Origin: Flavobacteriales bacterium | GTDB taxonomy: Bacteria; Bacteroidota; Bacteroidia; NORP154 | NCBI GenBank assembly: GCA_012965625.1 | Contig: DTSC01000137.1 | Coordinates: 1-13,291 of the forward strand | Length of the DNA: 13,291 nt | Direction: 5' to 3' | Shown here: positions 1 through 9,100 of the stretch, one piece after another | Position numbering within the stretch: the first letter of the stretch is position 1 | Layout of the letters: each line of letters begins with the position of its first letter | Translations under genes and position numbers: made by a program | Notes under the pieces: generated by a model | What the model was told of the DNA's origin: nothing | The model's input: the letters and a program-made list of their open reading frames with translations, nothing else | The model's database searches: none

Positions 1-35
1 GAAACAGGTGTTTGTTTTTTTCTTACTTTAGATTT

Positions 36-1586
36 ATGAATAAACTGGTTCTTATAAGCTCCCTCTGCTGCTGGCTCACAGTATCATCAGCTCTAAACCC
101 AGACTCCCTTTGGGAGGTTTGGAATGATACCAACCAGGTAGACACCAATCGCTTAAACGCCATGCAATTGATAATCAGGGACAAATACATCTTCGCTAAG
201 CCAGATTCTGCCTTCTATTTTGCACAGATGCAATATGATCTGGCTGAAGAAAATGGGCAAAAAAAACATATGGCCGATGCCTTAAATTTACAAGGAGTTT
301 CCTATGCAATTAGGGGTATTAACCACAAAGCCATCGAAAGCTATAACCGAAGTCTCAAGATTTTTGAAAAAATGGATAATAAGGCAGGGATTGCTACTGC
401 AATTATGAATATGGGCATTATGTATTCTAAACAAGAGGAAAAAGAAAAGGCATTGGACCATTATACCAAAAGCTTAATGCTTTTTGAAGAGATAAACAAC
501 AAATCAGGTGCGGGTGCTGCCCTAATAAACATGGGCACCATTTATTTTGACAGAAAAAACCTCGAAAAGGCCATGGAGTTTTTTGTAAAAAGTCTAAAAG
601 TAAAGGAAGAGGTGGGTCACAAAAAAGGAATTGCCACTTCACTTGCCAATATTGGAGAGGTGTATTCAGCGCAAGGCAATATTTCTAAAGCAATGGAATA
701 CTATCAACGTGGGTTGGCAATTTATATAGAAATAAATGCCAAAAACAAAATTGCCGAATCTTATTTACTGATAAGCAAGGCTTATAAACTTCAAGGCGAA
801 TACTCCAAAACAATAGCATTCACCACTAAGGCATTAAAAATTGCTCAAGAGATGGGTAGCCCAGGACTAACAGAAAATGCAAGTAAACTATTGCACGAAA
901 GCTATAAGCATATTGGAGATACCAGAAGAGCTCTAGAAATGCATGAACTATATCTTGAAGCTAAAGATAATATAACAAATGAAGAGAATACTAAGGCGAT
1001 CATTCAGCTACAATACAAATATGAATATGAAAAGAAATCAGAAGCAGACAGTATAAAAAATGCAGAGATGCAAAAGGTAAAGGATGCACAGCTTGAAACA
1101 CAGCAAGTAAAACTTAAACAAGAGAGGTTAATGCGCTATGGACTTATTGCAATCTCCTCACTTGTTATAATTTTATTGATCAATTTGGCACTTAGCCATC
1201 GCAACTATAAAAGGCAGCAGGAAGCTGAAACCGAAAAATTACTGTCTCAAATTAAATTGTTAAAAACAGATAATGCTTTGAGAAAGACTGAAGTACCCCT
1301 CATTTTGGCAGATTTTGAGATAAATAAGGAAAAATTAAATGCTTTAGCCGAAAACAGGCTTAATGAAAGCGATTGGAAAATATTGAATGAAATATGTAAC
1401 CACCCTACAATTGCCAATAAAGACATTGCCGCCTCTGTATATCTAAGCTTGGAAGGTGTAAAGTCTTCCTTTAAAAAAATGTATGACTTGTTCGAAATTA
1501 CTGCTTCTGGAAGAAACAAAAAGCTTGCCCTGGCAATCCATGTGATGAAGATTTCAGAAGGATCTTTGGAAGACCAAAGCTCCTGA
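36..1586 (+). CDS. TPR-repeat, membrane-anchored LuxR-like HTH protein
   Basis: Probably a sensor-regulator of 516 aa. An N-terminal hydrophobic segment (about residues 3-19, ending VSSA) looks like a signal peptide. About six tetratricopeptide repeats follow at a 40-residue period (roughly 79-312, each with the pattern Ala-x-Gly-x-x-Tyr then K-A-x-x-x-Y). A charged coiled coil (320-366), one membrane helix (368-387, rich in I/L/V) and a second coiled coil (388-417) come next. The C-terminus (441-503) resembles a LuxR/GerE-type HTH: NESDWKIL as the first helix, IANKDIAASVYLS then EGVKSSFKKMYD as the turn and recognition helix. This predicts periplasmic TPRs and a cytoplasmic DNA-binding end. 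No receiver or kinase domain is seen. I chose ATG 36 over an in-frame TTG at 12 because it places the signal peptide at the N-terminus. The upstream region is outside the window. Targets are unknown; the next genes are candidates only by proximity. Confidence 0.82.
   Translation: MNKLVLISSLCCWLTVSSALNPDSLWEVWNDTNQVDTNRLNAMQLIIRDKYIFAKPDSAFYFAQMQYDLAEENGQKKHMADALNLQGVSYAIRGINHKAIESYNRSLKIFEKMDNKAGIATAIMNMGIMYSKQEEKEKALDHYTKSLMLFEEINNKSGAGAALINMGTIYFDRKNLEKAMEFFVKSLKVKEEVGHKKGIATSLANIGEVYSAQGNISKAMEYYQRGLAIYIEINAKNKIAESYLLISKAYKLQGEYSKTIAFTTKALKIAQEMGSPGLTENASKLLHESYKHIGDTRRALEMHELYLEAKDNITNEENTKAIIQLQYKYEYEKKSEADSIKNAEMQKVKDAQLETQQVKLKQERLMRYGLIAISSLVIILLINLALSHRNYKRQQEAETEKLLSQIKLLKTDNALRKTEVPLILADFEINKEKLNALAENRLNESDWKILNEICNHPTIANKDIAASVYLSLEGVKSSFKKMYDLFEITASGRNKKLALAIHVMKISEGSLEDQSS
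1564..1579 (+). other. small perfect stem-loop at the 3' end of the TPR gene
   Basis: CTTTGG-AAGA-CCAAAG forms a 6-bp perfect stem with a 4-nt loop, overlapping the last codons and ending 5 nt before the stop codon. No run of T follows, so it is not a standard intrinsic terminator. It could slow or protect the transcript end, or be chance. Confidence 0.25.
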
Positions 1587-1620
1587 GCATATTAATAATT
1601 CAACGTATTCTTACATCATT

Positions 1621-1638
1621 TCACTCCTAAGTGTGATG
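1621..1638 (+). promoter_or_regulatory. palindromic operator-like site, copy 1
   Basis: TCACTCCTAAGTGTGATG. The arms TCACTC and GTGTGA flank CTAA, with one mismatch to a perfect inverted repeat. The site ends (last A of GTGTGA, 1636) exactly 22 nt before the -7 box at 1659. The final GATG lies 20 nt before the -7 box, where a Bacteroidota -33 element would be. The centre is near -41/-42 of the predicted transcription start, a class II activator position. Two more copies precede the next two large genes. The binding protein is not known. Confidence 0.7.
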
Positions 1639-1658
1639 AGGTAGCCTCAAGTTTTAGG

Positions 1659-1666
1659 TACTTTTG
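1659..1666 (+). promoter_or_regulatory. -7 promoter box of the first giant adhesin gene
   Basis: TACTTTTG matches the Bacteroidota primary sigma factor -7 consensus TAnnTTTG. It predicts a transcription start near 1670 and a leader of only about 18 nt before ATG 1689. No TTTG -33 box is present at 19-21 nt upstream; the palindrome arm sits there instead. Confidence 0.65.
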
Positions 1667-1688
1667 TGATATCTTAATACTCATAAAC

Positions 1689-4600
1689 ATGAAATTGAAA
1701 TCAAAATTTTTTATTGCAGTGTTTGCCTTGTTTTCGTCACACATATATTGCCAAAACATCACCAACGAAGGCACAGATTTTTGGTTTTCATTCACGGAGA
1801 TGTACGACCTATCCAGTGCCACATATGAAGCACATATTTCATCAAGATCAATAACATCAGGAACAGTAACAATACCAGGAACCGGATTTTTTAGCAGCTT
1901 TAATGTGGTTCCTGGTGTAGTTACAGTAGTGAGTCTTCCAGCTATAGATATGACCAATACTAGCAACGGCCTAGTTGCAAGCAATAAAGTAGTCAATGTA
2001 ACCTCAAATAATCCAATATCTGTCTATGCCATGACAGACAATAAATTCAGGACCGAGGCTTCATTGGTTCTTCCAACCTCTGCTCTAGGCACCAAGTATT
2101 TTATATCAACAAAACCTACAGATTCTACAACATGGTCTTTTGATGGGCAATTTAGCATTGTTGCTGCTGGAGCCACCTGTACAGTCCAAATTACCCCGAC
2201 AGAAACCATACTTGACCCAATAACAGGCCCTTCAGCAATATGTAGTGTCGGTGTACCATATACTATTACCCTAAATAGTGGTGAATGCTACCAGCTGCAA
2301 ACCGTAAATGCTGGAGAAGACCTAACTGGAACAATTATTGAGGCAGTGAATGGGACAGATAAATTCTCTGTATTCAGCGGCCATAATTGTGCAACAGTTC
2401 TCGCTGCATCTGCCTATGACCCTTTATATGCAGCTGAGTACCCAACTAATACCTGGGGCAAGAATTACATCGTGCCTCCCATAAAAGGCGCACCTTATTC
2501 TGAGTTTCAGGTAGTAGCAAGTGAAGATAATACAATCATAAATATTAATGGAACTATTACTAACCTTAACAAGGGCGACTTCCATGAGGACACCCTTTCG
2601 ATTGCAAAAGTTATATTTGGGAACAAGCCTATTAAAGTTACGCACTTCATGCCATCAGGGCAATTAACAAGCGGTTCATCAATTTTTGGATATGGCGATC
2701 CCTCAATGACAGGGATTTTACCCAATGAACAGATGTTAGTTGACAGTATAACCTTTAGCCAACTTGATGGATCTATAGATTCAGGTTTCGTGGCAGTTGT
2801 TACAAGAACCTCGGATATCGGAACTGTTACACTCAATGGAATAACATTAACTGGTTGGATAACCATTCCGCAATCTTCATTTTATAGTTATTGCATTGAA
2901 CGAACAACATTAGGGGATAACAATGTTAGGACAACAGGTTGCGGATTCGTGGCATATGCATATGGCATTGGTGATAGAGAAAGTTATTATTATACCCCTG
3001 GTGCTGTATTTAATTCTTTAGATGACAGCATAATGGTCACTAACCAAAGCAACCCAGGAGGTGCTTTTTGTAGTAACGACATTTTATTATTTGAGACAAG
3101 TGCCTCTGGAAACATTCTAAACTATAACTGGCAATTTGGCGATGGTGACAACTCTTCATTAGCAAATCCAACTCATGTTTATCAAGATACTGGTAAATAT
3201 AATATTAGTCTTGTACTAACTTATAATTGCTATACCGACACATTACTGGACACAATAGTCATTCAGCAATGCTGTACCACTGACACTATTGGTTTTTCAT
3301 ATACCTATCCAGATCCCTGTGATAGTAGTATTGTTGAATTTACCCCAACATCAACAGGGCAAATAGATAGTGTTGAATGGTATCCAGGGTTTCCTGGAGG
3401 GTTTGGAACCGATATTGTGCATAGGATAAATTTTCCGGATACTGGAACATATAGTATCAACCTATGGGTTTATGGCTCATGCGGCTGGGTCGATACCATC
3501 ATGCCTTACGTACAAACATATATTAATTCAACTCCAAATTATTGGTTAAGCCACAATATAAATTATTGCCTTGGCGACCCTTTATCTGATCTAATTGTTA
3601 CAGATACAACAGGATTTGGAGGCACCATTACCTGGTATTCAGATGCGGAATTAACCATTAATATTGGAACTGGCAATACGCTGTCGCCAAGCATTTCATT
3701 AGGCTCTTATGTTTACTATGCGACAGAGACCTTAGCGTGTGGAGAAAGACTCATCGATTCTGTGGTTATACAGGTGATAAACTGCTTAAGTTGCAATGGA
3801 AACTTAGTCCCTAACCCTGGTTTTGAGACCTATACTAGCTGTCCGCAAGGAGAAGTTAATAACGCTTTACCATTAGCTCCGCCTTGGAATAATCCACCAC
3901 TAAATTCATTAACTGCCTCCACAGACCTGTTAAACTCATGCTATGGAGCTCTGTCTATTACACCTCATACAGGAAATGGAAATATTCAAATTGTCGCTTA
4001 CAATGATTGGTGTGAATACAGAGAATATGCTCAAGCACCACTTACTCAAACATTAGTTCAAGGAAAATGCTACCAGGCTTCCATGCATATCGCATTCGTT
4101 TCAAATAAGTCAAACTATTCTGTTGATAGCATCGGCATGTACTTCTCTATGGGAGCACCTGCTGCAGGTATAGCAGGTGAATGTGATCCCAATAATAATC
4201 CCGGGGTATTGTTTCCAGGAAGAGGATTAATTAATGTAAGCCCACAAATCACTAATGATGTGCTCGTAGATATGACAACTAGCAGCTGGCAATTGGTTAC
4301 AGGAACTTTTATTGCAAATGGTAATGAAGACTTTGTTACCATAGGTAATTTCACTTCGGATATAAACATATCACCAACATGGATTGGCCCATGGCCTCAA
4401 AATATTGGAACCGATGCAATTTATTTGATTGATGATATCTGCCTGTATGAAATACCAGCTGATACAACAGATGCCATTGCATTATCGGACACCACTAATT
4501 GCAGCCCCATTACACTAACGGCTCCATCAGGATATAATGTTTACCATTGGGAAGACTTATCAAATATTACTGTTTCCAGTACCCAGAATTACATCGTTTC

Positions 4601-5954
4601 CGATACTGGAACCTCTGCATATATATTATATTATGCAGATACTACCATCTGCCCACTCACCTACTATAGGGACACTATAATCGTTACCAGCAATGCAGCA
4701 CCTGTTGCAGGAAATGATCTTACAATAGCTATTTGCACCCAACAAGCCGCCTTTAACCTCTTTGATTCTGTTCCGGGAACACCAGACACAGGAGGTATAT
4801 GGCTTCCTGGCTTAGCCTCCGGTACCAATATTTTTGATCCCATAACAGATATAGTTGGAACCTATCAATATATTGCAGGGGTTGGCAGCGCTTGCGAACC
4901 AGATACTGCTGCAATTACTGTAACATTCAATCAGATACCTGTGCCAACAGCAAGCAGTGATTCCTCTTATTGCATTGGAGATGTATTAGCAGACATAACC
5001 GCTTCAGGAACCGGAACCATTAACTGGTATAGCGACAATACCTTAAACACCAATATAGGCACCGGTTCAATATTTACCCCTTTAAACACCATAGGTACAT
5101 CCATTTATTATGTAAGCCAAACCGTTAATGGATGTGAAAGCGCACCTGACTCGGTAACTATTATAATAAATGATTTACCTGGCCCCCCTATTGCAATTTC
5201 TGATTCCACTTATTGTGATGGAGAGCTAATCGCAGACATAACCGCTTCAGGAACCGGAACTATCAACTGGTATAGCGACAATACCTTAACCACCAATATC
5301 GGCACCGGTTCAATACTTACCCCTTTAAACACCATAGGTACATCCATTTATTATGCAAGCCAAACCATTAATGGATGTGAAAGTGCACCTGACTCGGCAA
5401 CCATCATAATAACAGCTTCGCCTACATTGCAGATCAGCAATGATACTAGTATCGTGAGAGGTGAATCAGTCATACTACTCGTTTCTGGTGGAAATAGCTA
5501 CCTATGGAATACCGGAGAAACGTCAAACAACATTACTGTCAGCCCGGATCAAAGTACTACATACATTGTAACGGGTTCCAATACAGGTTGTAACGCAAAC
5601 ACATCTGTTACAGTAACAGTTCTGACGGAAGAAAATGTCGTATATATTCCCAATGTATTTCTATTAAGAAGTGCTAATACCAATAACAAACGCTTGCATG
5701 TTTTTGGCAAAAATATCGAGACTCTTGAGCTTACAATCTTTGACCGTTGGGGCAGTAGAGTGTATGAAACAACTGATGCAAGTTCAACTGCTAGAAATGA
5801 TGGATTGTGTTGTATTTATGGCACAGGATGGAATGGCACTCATTTTAACAATGGTAAACCACTTAATCCTGCAGTATTTGCATATACGCTAAATGTAACC
5901 TATTTAAATGGTGAAGAATATTTTGAAGAAGGAAATATAACTTTAGCTAAATAA
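1689..5954 (+). CDS. giant T9SS type B surface protein with IgGFc-binding-type N-terminus
   Basis: A 1421-aa secreted, probably cell-surface, adhesin-like protein. Order of parts: signal peptide (1-21, cleavage likely before Gln22); IgGFc-binding-type domain (about 24-440, opening TNEGTDFWFSFTEM); PKD domain (about 460-525, with WQFGDGD at 481); PKD-like module with PCDSS and GWVDT (535-603); Ig-like module (623-700); a carbohydrate-binding-like jelly-roll candidate (703-922, opening NLVPNPGFE); further Ig-like modules (931-1003 and 1010-1082); two nearly identical Ig modules (1086-1160, 1166-1242); another Ig-like module (1248-1313); CHU_C sorting domain (1318-1421, with DRWG at 1352 and GNITLAK at the end). 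CHU_C directs export by T9SS. 'IgGFc-binding' is a family name and does not show that it binds IgG. ATG 1689 follows its own promoter. The natural ligand is unknown. Confidence 0.88.
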   Translation: MKLKSKFFIAVFALFSSHIYCQNITNEGTDFWFSFTEMYDLSSATYEAHISSRSITSGTVTIPGTGFFSSFNVVPGVVTVVSLPAIDMTNTSNGLVASNKVVNVTSNNPISVYAMTDNKFRTEASLVLPTSALGTKYFISTKPTDSTTWSFDGQFSIVAAGATCTVQITPTETILDPITGPSAICSVGVPYTITLNSGECYQLQTVNAGEDLTGTIIEAVNGTDKFSVFSGHNCATVLAASAYDPLYAAEYPTNTWGKNYIVPPIKGAPYSEFQVVASEDNTIININGTITNLNKGDFHEDTLSIAKVIFGNKPIKVTHFMPSGQLTSGSSIFGYGDPSMTGILPNEQMLVDSITFSQLDGSIDSGFVAVVTRTSDIGTVTLNGITLTGWITIPQSSFYSYCIERTTLGDNNVRTTGCGFVAYAYGIGDRESYYYTPGAVFNSLDDSIMVTNQSNPGGAFCSNDILLFETSASGNILNYNWQFGDGDNSSLANPTHVYQDTGKYNISLVLTYNCYTDTLLDTIVIQQCCTTDTIGFSYTYPDPCDSSIVEFTPTSTGQIDSVEWYPGFPGGFGTDIVHRINFPDTGTYSINLWVYGSCGWVDTIMPYVQTYINSTPNYWLSHNINYCLGDPLSDLIVTDTTGFGGTITWYSDAELTINIGTGNTLSPSISLGSYVYYATETLACGERLIDSVVIQVINCLSCNGNLVPNPGFETYTSCPQGEVNNALPLAPPWNNPPLNSLTASTDLLNSCYGALSITPHTGNGNIQIVAYNDWCEYREYAQAPLTQTLVQGKCYQASMHIAFVSNKSNYSVDSIGMYFSMGAPAAGIAGECDPNNNPGVLFPGRGLINVSPQITNDVLVDMTTSSWQLVTGTFIANGNEDFVTIGNFTSDINISPTWIGPWPQNIGTDAIYLIDDICLYEIPADTTDAIALSDTTNCSPITLTAPSGYNVYHWEDLSNITVSSTQNYIVSDTGTSAYILYYADTTICPLTYYRDTIIVTSNAAPVAGNDLTIAICTQQAAFNLFDSVPGTPDTGGIWLPGLASGTNIFDPITDIVGTYQYIAGVGSACEPDTAAITVTFNQIPVPTASSDSSYCIGDVLADITASGTGTINWYSDNTLNTNIGTGSIFTPLNTIGTSIYYVSQTVNGCESAPDSVTIIINDLPGPPIAISDSTYCDGELIADITASGTGTINWYSDNTLTTNIGTGSILTPLNTIGTSIYYASQTINGCESAPDSATIIITASPTLQISNDTSIVRGESVILLVSGGNSYLWNTGETSNNITVSPDQSTTYIVTGSNTGCNANTSVTVTVLTEENVVYIPNVFLLRSANTNNKRLHVFGKNIETLELTIFDRWGSRVYETTDASSTARNDGLCCIYGTGWNGTHFNNGKPLNPAVFAYTLNVTYLNGEEYFEEGNITLAK
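4989..5411 (+). repeat. tandem 243-bp Ig-module duplication inside the first giant gene
   Basis: The stretch 4989-5168 is repeated at 5232-5411, offset 243 bp (81 codons). By eye there are about 11 differences in 180 nt, roughly 94% identity, and many of them are silent. Each copy encodes an Ig-like module with ADITASGTGTINWYSDN and NGCESAPDS. The reading frame is kept. This looks like a recent in-frame duplication, and the copies are long and similar enough to recombine and change module number. Confidence 0.85.
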
Positions 5955-6066
5955 ATTTAATAGGTTATTCGATGGCAAAGAGTACTGTTATTTACACTCT
6001 AACACCTTAAAATCTCTCTGCTTTTCATTACATTTTTCAGATAATCTCCTCATATACACACCATCT

Positions 6067-6084
6067 TCACTCCTAAGTGTGATG
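6067..6084 (+). promoter_or_regulatory. palindromic operator-like site, copy 2
   Basis: TCACTCCTAAGTGTGATG, identical over 18 nt to copy 1 and preceded by CATCT as in copy 3. It ends (A of GTGTGA, 6082) exactly 22 nt before the -7 box at 6105. Confidence 0.7.
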
Positions 6085-6104
6085 TAAACACCTATTGTCA
6101 GAAT

Positions 6105-6112
6105 TAGTTTTG
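6105..6112 (+). promoter_or_regulatory. -7 promoter box of the SBBP-repeat gene
   Basis: TAGTTTTG fits TAnnTTTG and stands 22 nt after the palindrome. It predicts transcription starting near 6116 and a leader of about 40 nt to ATG 6159, longer than in the other two units. Confidence 0.65.
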
Positions 6113-6158
6113 TGGTATTAATTTATTGAAATCATTAATAATGCTAAAATAATTGAAA

Positions 6159-9100
6159 ATGAAAATTAATCAAATGAACAATAAAGGCAACATTCTCATA
6201 AAATATTTCCTCCTACCTATAACATTATGGATTGTATTTATATTATTAGTAATCTTCGCTTTAAATGCAAACGCTTCAGTATCCAGGGATGCAGCAAAGG
6301 ATATAGCAAAAAATCATTTCTCCAATACAGAATTGTGCTTTGAGGAAAATCTAGGTCAATTAGTAGGTTCCAATGGAAAACCAATAGATAACGTTCTTTT
6401 CAAAGCTGCTGCCCCAGGTTTAAAAATCGCCTTGACTACAAAAGGGCTCACCTATGTATTTGCACAGATAGAAACAAACCCTAAAGACAAGCATAAGATA
6501 AAAAATATTTCCTGGGCAAAATTTAATATGCTTATTGAGGGAGCCAGTATTTCAAAGAGTAATATCGTCAAAGAAAATGCCTCAAGGATAGAGACAAACT
6601 ATTTCCTGGCTCATTGCCCAAATGGCATAACAAAAGTAAAACGGTATAAAAAGCTTACAGTAAAAAACATATACCCCAATATTGACTGGGTAATCTTTAT
6701 TAATGAAAAAGAAGAATTAAAATATGACTTCGTGCTTAGGCCTGGATCTGATATCAACAACATAAAACTAATATATGAAGGTGCAGGAAAATTAAATTTA
6801 GCTAACAAAGCATTGGCTTTCAAAACTCCCTTGGGCACTTTACAGGAGGGCGCTTTATATACATATAGCAAAGAAACAGAAAAAGAACTCACATGTACTT
6901 ATAAGATTAAGGAATCCAAAAATATTATTAGTGATTTTACCCCAGGGGCAAAAGAAAAGAATTCTTATATCGTCACCTTTGAAATGCCAGAAAATGGGAT
7001 GCAAGAGACTGTTGTGATTGATCCGTCTCTAGAATGGCTAACCTCCTACTCTGGATATTCAGGAATGTTTTATGGCACATATATCCATAACAGAGACATT
7101 ACATCAGACGATTTTGGCAATACATTTATTACAGGATTTGCTGCAGCTGATCCCTTAGATTTTCTGTTAGACCCAGGAAATGGAGCTTATTTTGACAATA
7201 CTCCAAAAGGGGGCCTCCTCTATTTTGACATTTTTATCCTGAAATTAAATCCAGCAGGAGCTATCATCTGGGGCACTTTATATGGTGGAACCGTTTGCGA
7301 ATCTCCAGAATCTATTAAGACAGATGCACAAGGTAATGTGTTTATTACCGGTTATGTATCTTCAAAGGATTTTCCGACCTATGATCCTCAAGGGGGTGCA
7401 TTTTATAGAGATACATTGGGCATTGTGCCTGGAACTTATCTTAATGGATACGGTGATTATGTTGGTGTAGGTACTATTGGGCAAGGTGGAGACATGTTTA
7501 TGTTGAAATTCAATAACGCTGGGGTCAGGCTTTGGGCGACTTACTTTGGAGGATCAGGACACTTCAAAGAGTTTGGACAAACCTTAGATATTGATAATGA
7601 CGGAAATGTTTATGTAACTGGCAGCACATCCTCTACTGATTTTCCTATTCTTGCCAAAACTGGGGCCTACAATGATAATACTCTAGGAGGTGGCCAGGAC
7701 GCCTTTCTAACAGAGTTTGACAATAACGGTGTATTACTATGGAGCACCTATATCGGTGGCTCTTCAACCGACATAGGTTATAGCCTGACAATAGACCCAT
7801 CTGACAATGTTTACATTGCAGGTTCTGGCCCCGGATTTCCGACCCAAGTTAGAACAGGTGCTTACAATTCAAATTCCGGTTGGGTTTTCTTAGCAGAATT
7901 TGACAAGGGTGGAGCATTGACCTGGAGCACTAAGTTTGGTGGAAGTGCAGTAAAAACTGCAACATCTCTCACCTCGGACAATAATGGAAATGTATTTATG
8001 CTGGGAGCAGCAGGCCCAGGATTAAATTCTTCACTAATTAAAACTGAAGTTTCTTCTGGATACACGCAACCTTTCGGAGGAGGGTCATACAATAAATACA
8101 TTACTAAATTTGGTAGTACTGGTAATATTGCCTGGTCTACATATTATGGAGGTAGCACAGGAACCCATAATTCTATTGTTAATGACAATGCCACTGATTT
8201 AGTTATTGACAATTCCGGGAATTTATATGCCATGTGGGGCACGAGGCATTCTGATGAGCCTTTACTAAATCCAAATAATGGAGATTATTTTCATGGAACC
8301 TGGCCAGCACCAATTGTTTCAACTAGTAATGGGAACACCTATTCAGCATGGCAACAGACCCTTATTGCTAAGTTTACCAATGAGGGTACTCGTATTTCAG
8401 CATCATACTTAGAAGGCTCATTAAACACCTATGAGCTTACAGGGGCAATAAATAAGCTTAATGGTGCTTTATGGTTTTCTGGTACTCACAGGTCTGCTCC
8501 GGCCGTGTATCAACAAGAATCCATTCCATTTATTGATCCGGGAAATGGCGCCTATTTCAGTACTAACCGCTCAGGATTTGAAGATGCCTTTTTTGGCAGG
8601 TTTGGAGCAAGTCCACCAGATGTTATTGGATTTACTTATACGTATCCATATCCTTGTGATAGTTCCATCGTATCTTTTACTCCTACCTACACAGCGACTA
8701 TTGATAGTGTAAAATGGGATATGGGATTCCCTGGAGGGGATAGCCTGACAGATAATAAACCCACGGTAAATTTCCCAGACACGAATACCTATAATGTGAA
8801 CATTTGGATCTATGGACCATACGGCTGGGTAGATACCATTATACCCTATGTGCAAATCCATACTGAACCTTTATCATATAATGCTGGTGATGATAGAACA
8901 ATAAATATTTGCCCGCAACAGACTAGCTTTAATCTTTTTGATTCTATTCTGGGAACACCAGACACAGGGGGTATCTGGCTTCCCGCATTGGCGTCAGGCA
9001 ATAATATTTTTGATCCTGTAGCAGATTCTATTGGAACCTATCAGTATATTGTAGGAGAAGGCGGAGTTTGCCCTGGAGATACTGCTGAAATTACACTCAT

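Noticed and set aside
12..35. TTG start adding eight residues to the TPR protein
   Set aside because: ATG 36 gives a normal lysine-containing signal peptide; the extension adds only aromatic residues.
1621..1636. CRP-type site
   Set aside because: The CRP consensus is TGTGA-N6-TCACA; here the half-sites are in the opposite order (TCAC..N..GTGA), so this is a different motif.
1621..1638. Palindromes as intrinsic terminators of the preceding genes
   Set aside because: The stems are 5-6 bp with no T-run, and the exact 22-nt distance to a -7 box fits a promoter role better.
1760..3010. Literal IgG-binding function of the N-terminal domain
   Set aside because: The family name comes from a mammalian Fc-gamma-binding protein; bacterial members have not been shown here to bind IgG.
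5983..6004. AGAGT/ACTCT hairpin after the first giant gene
   Set aside because: Only 5 bp with a 12-nt loop and no T-run; too weak to call a terminator.
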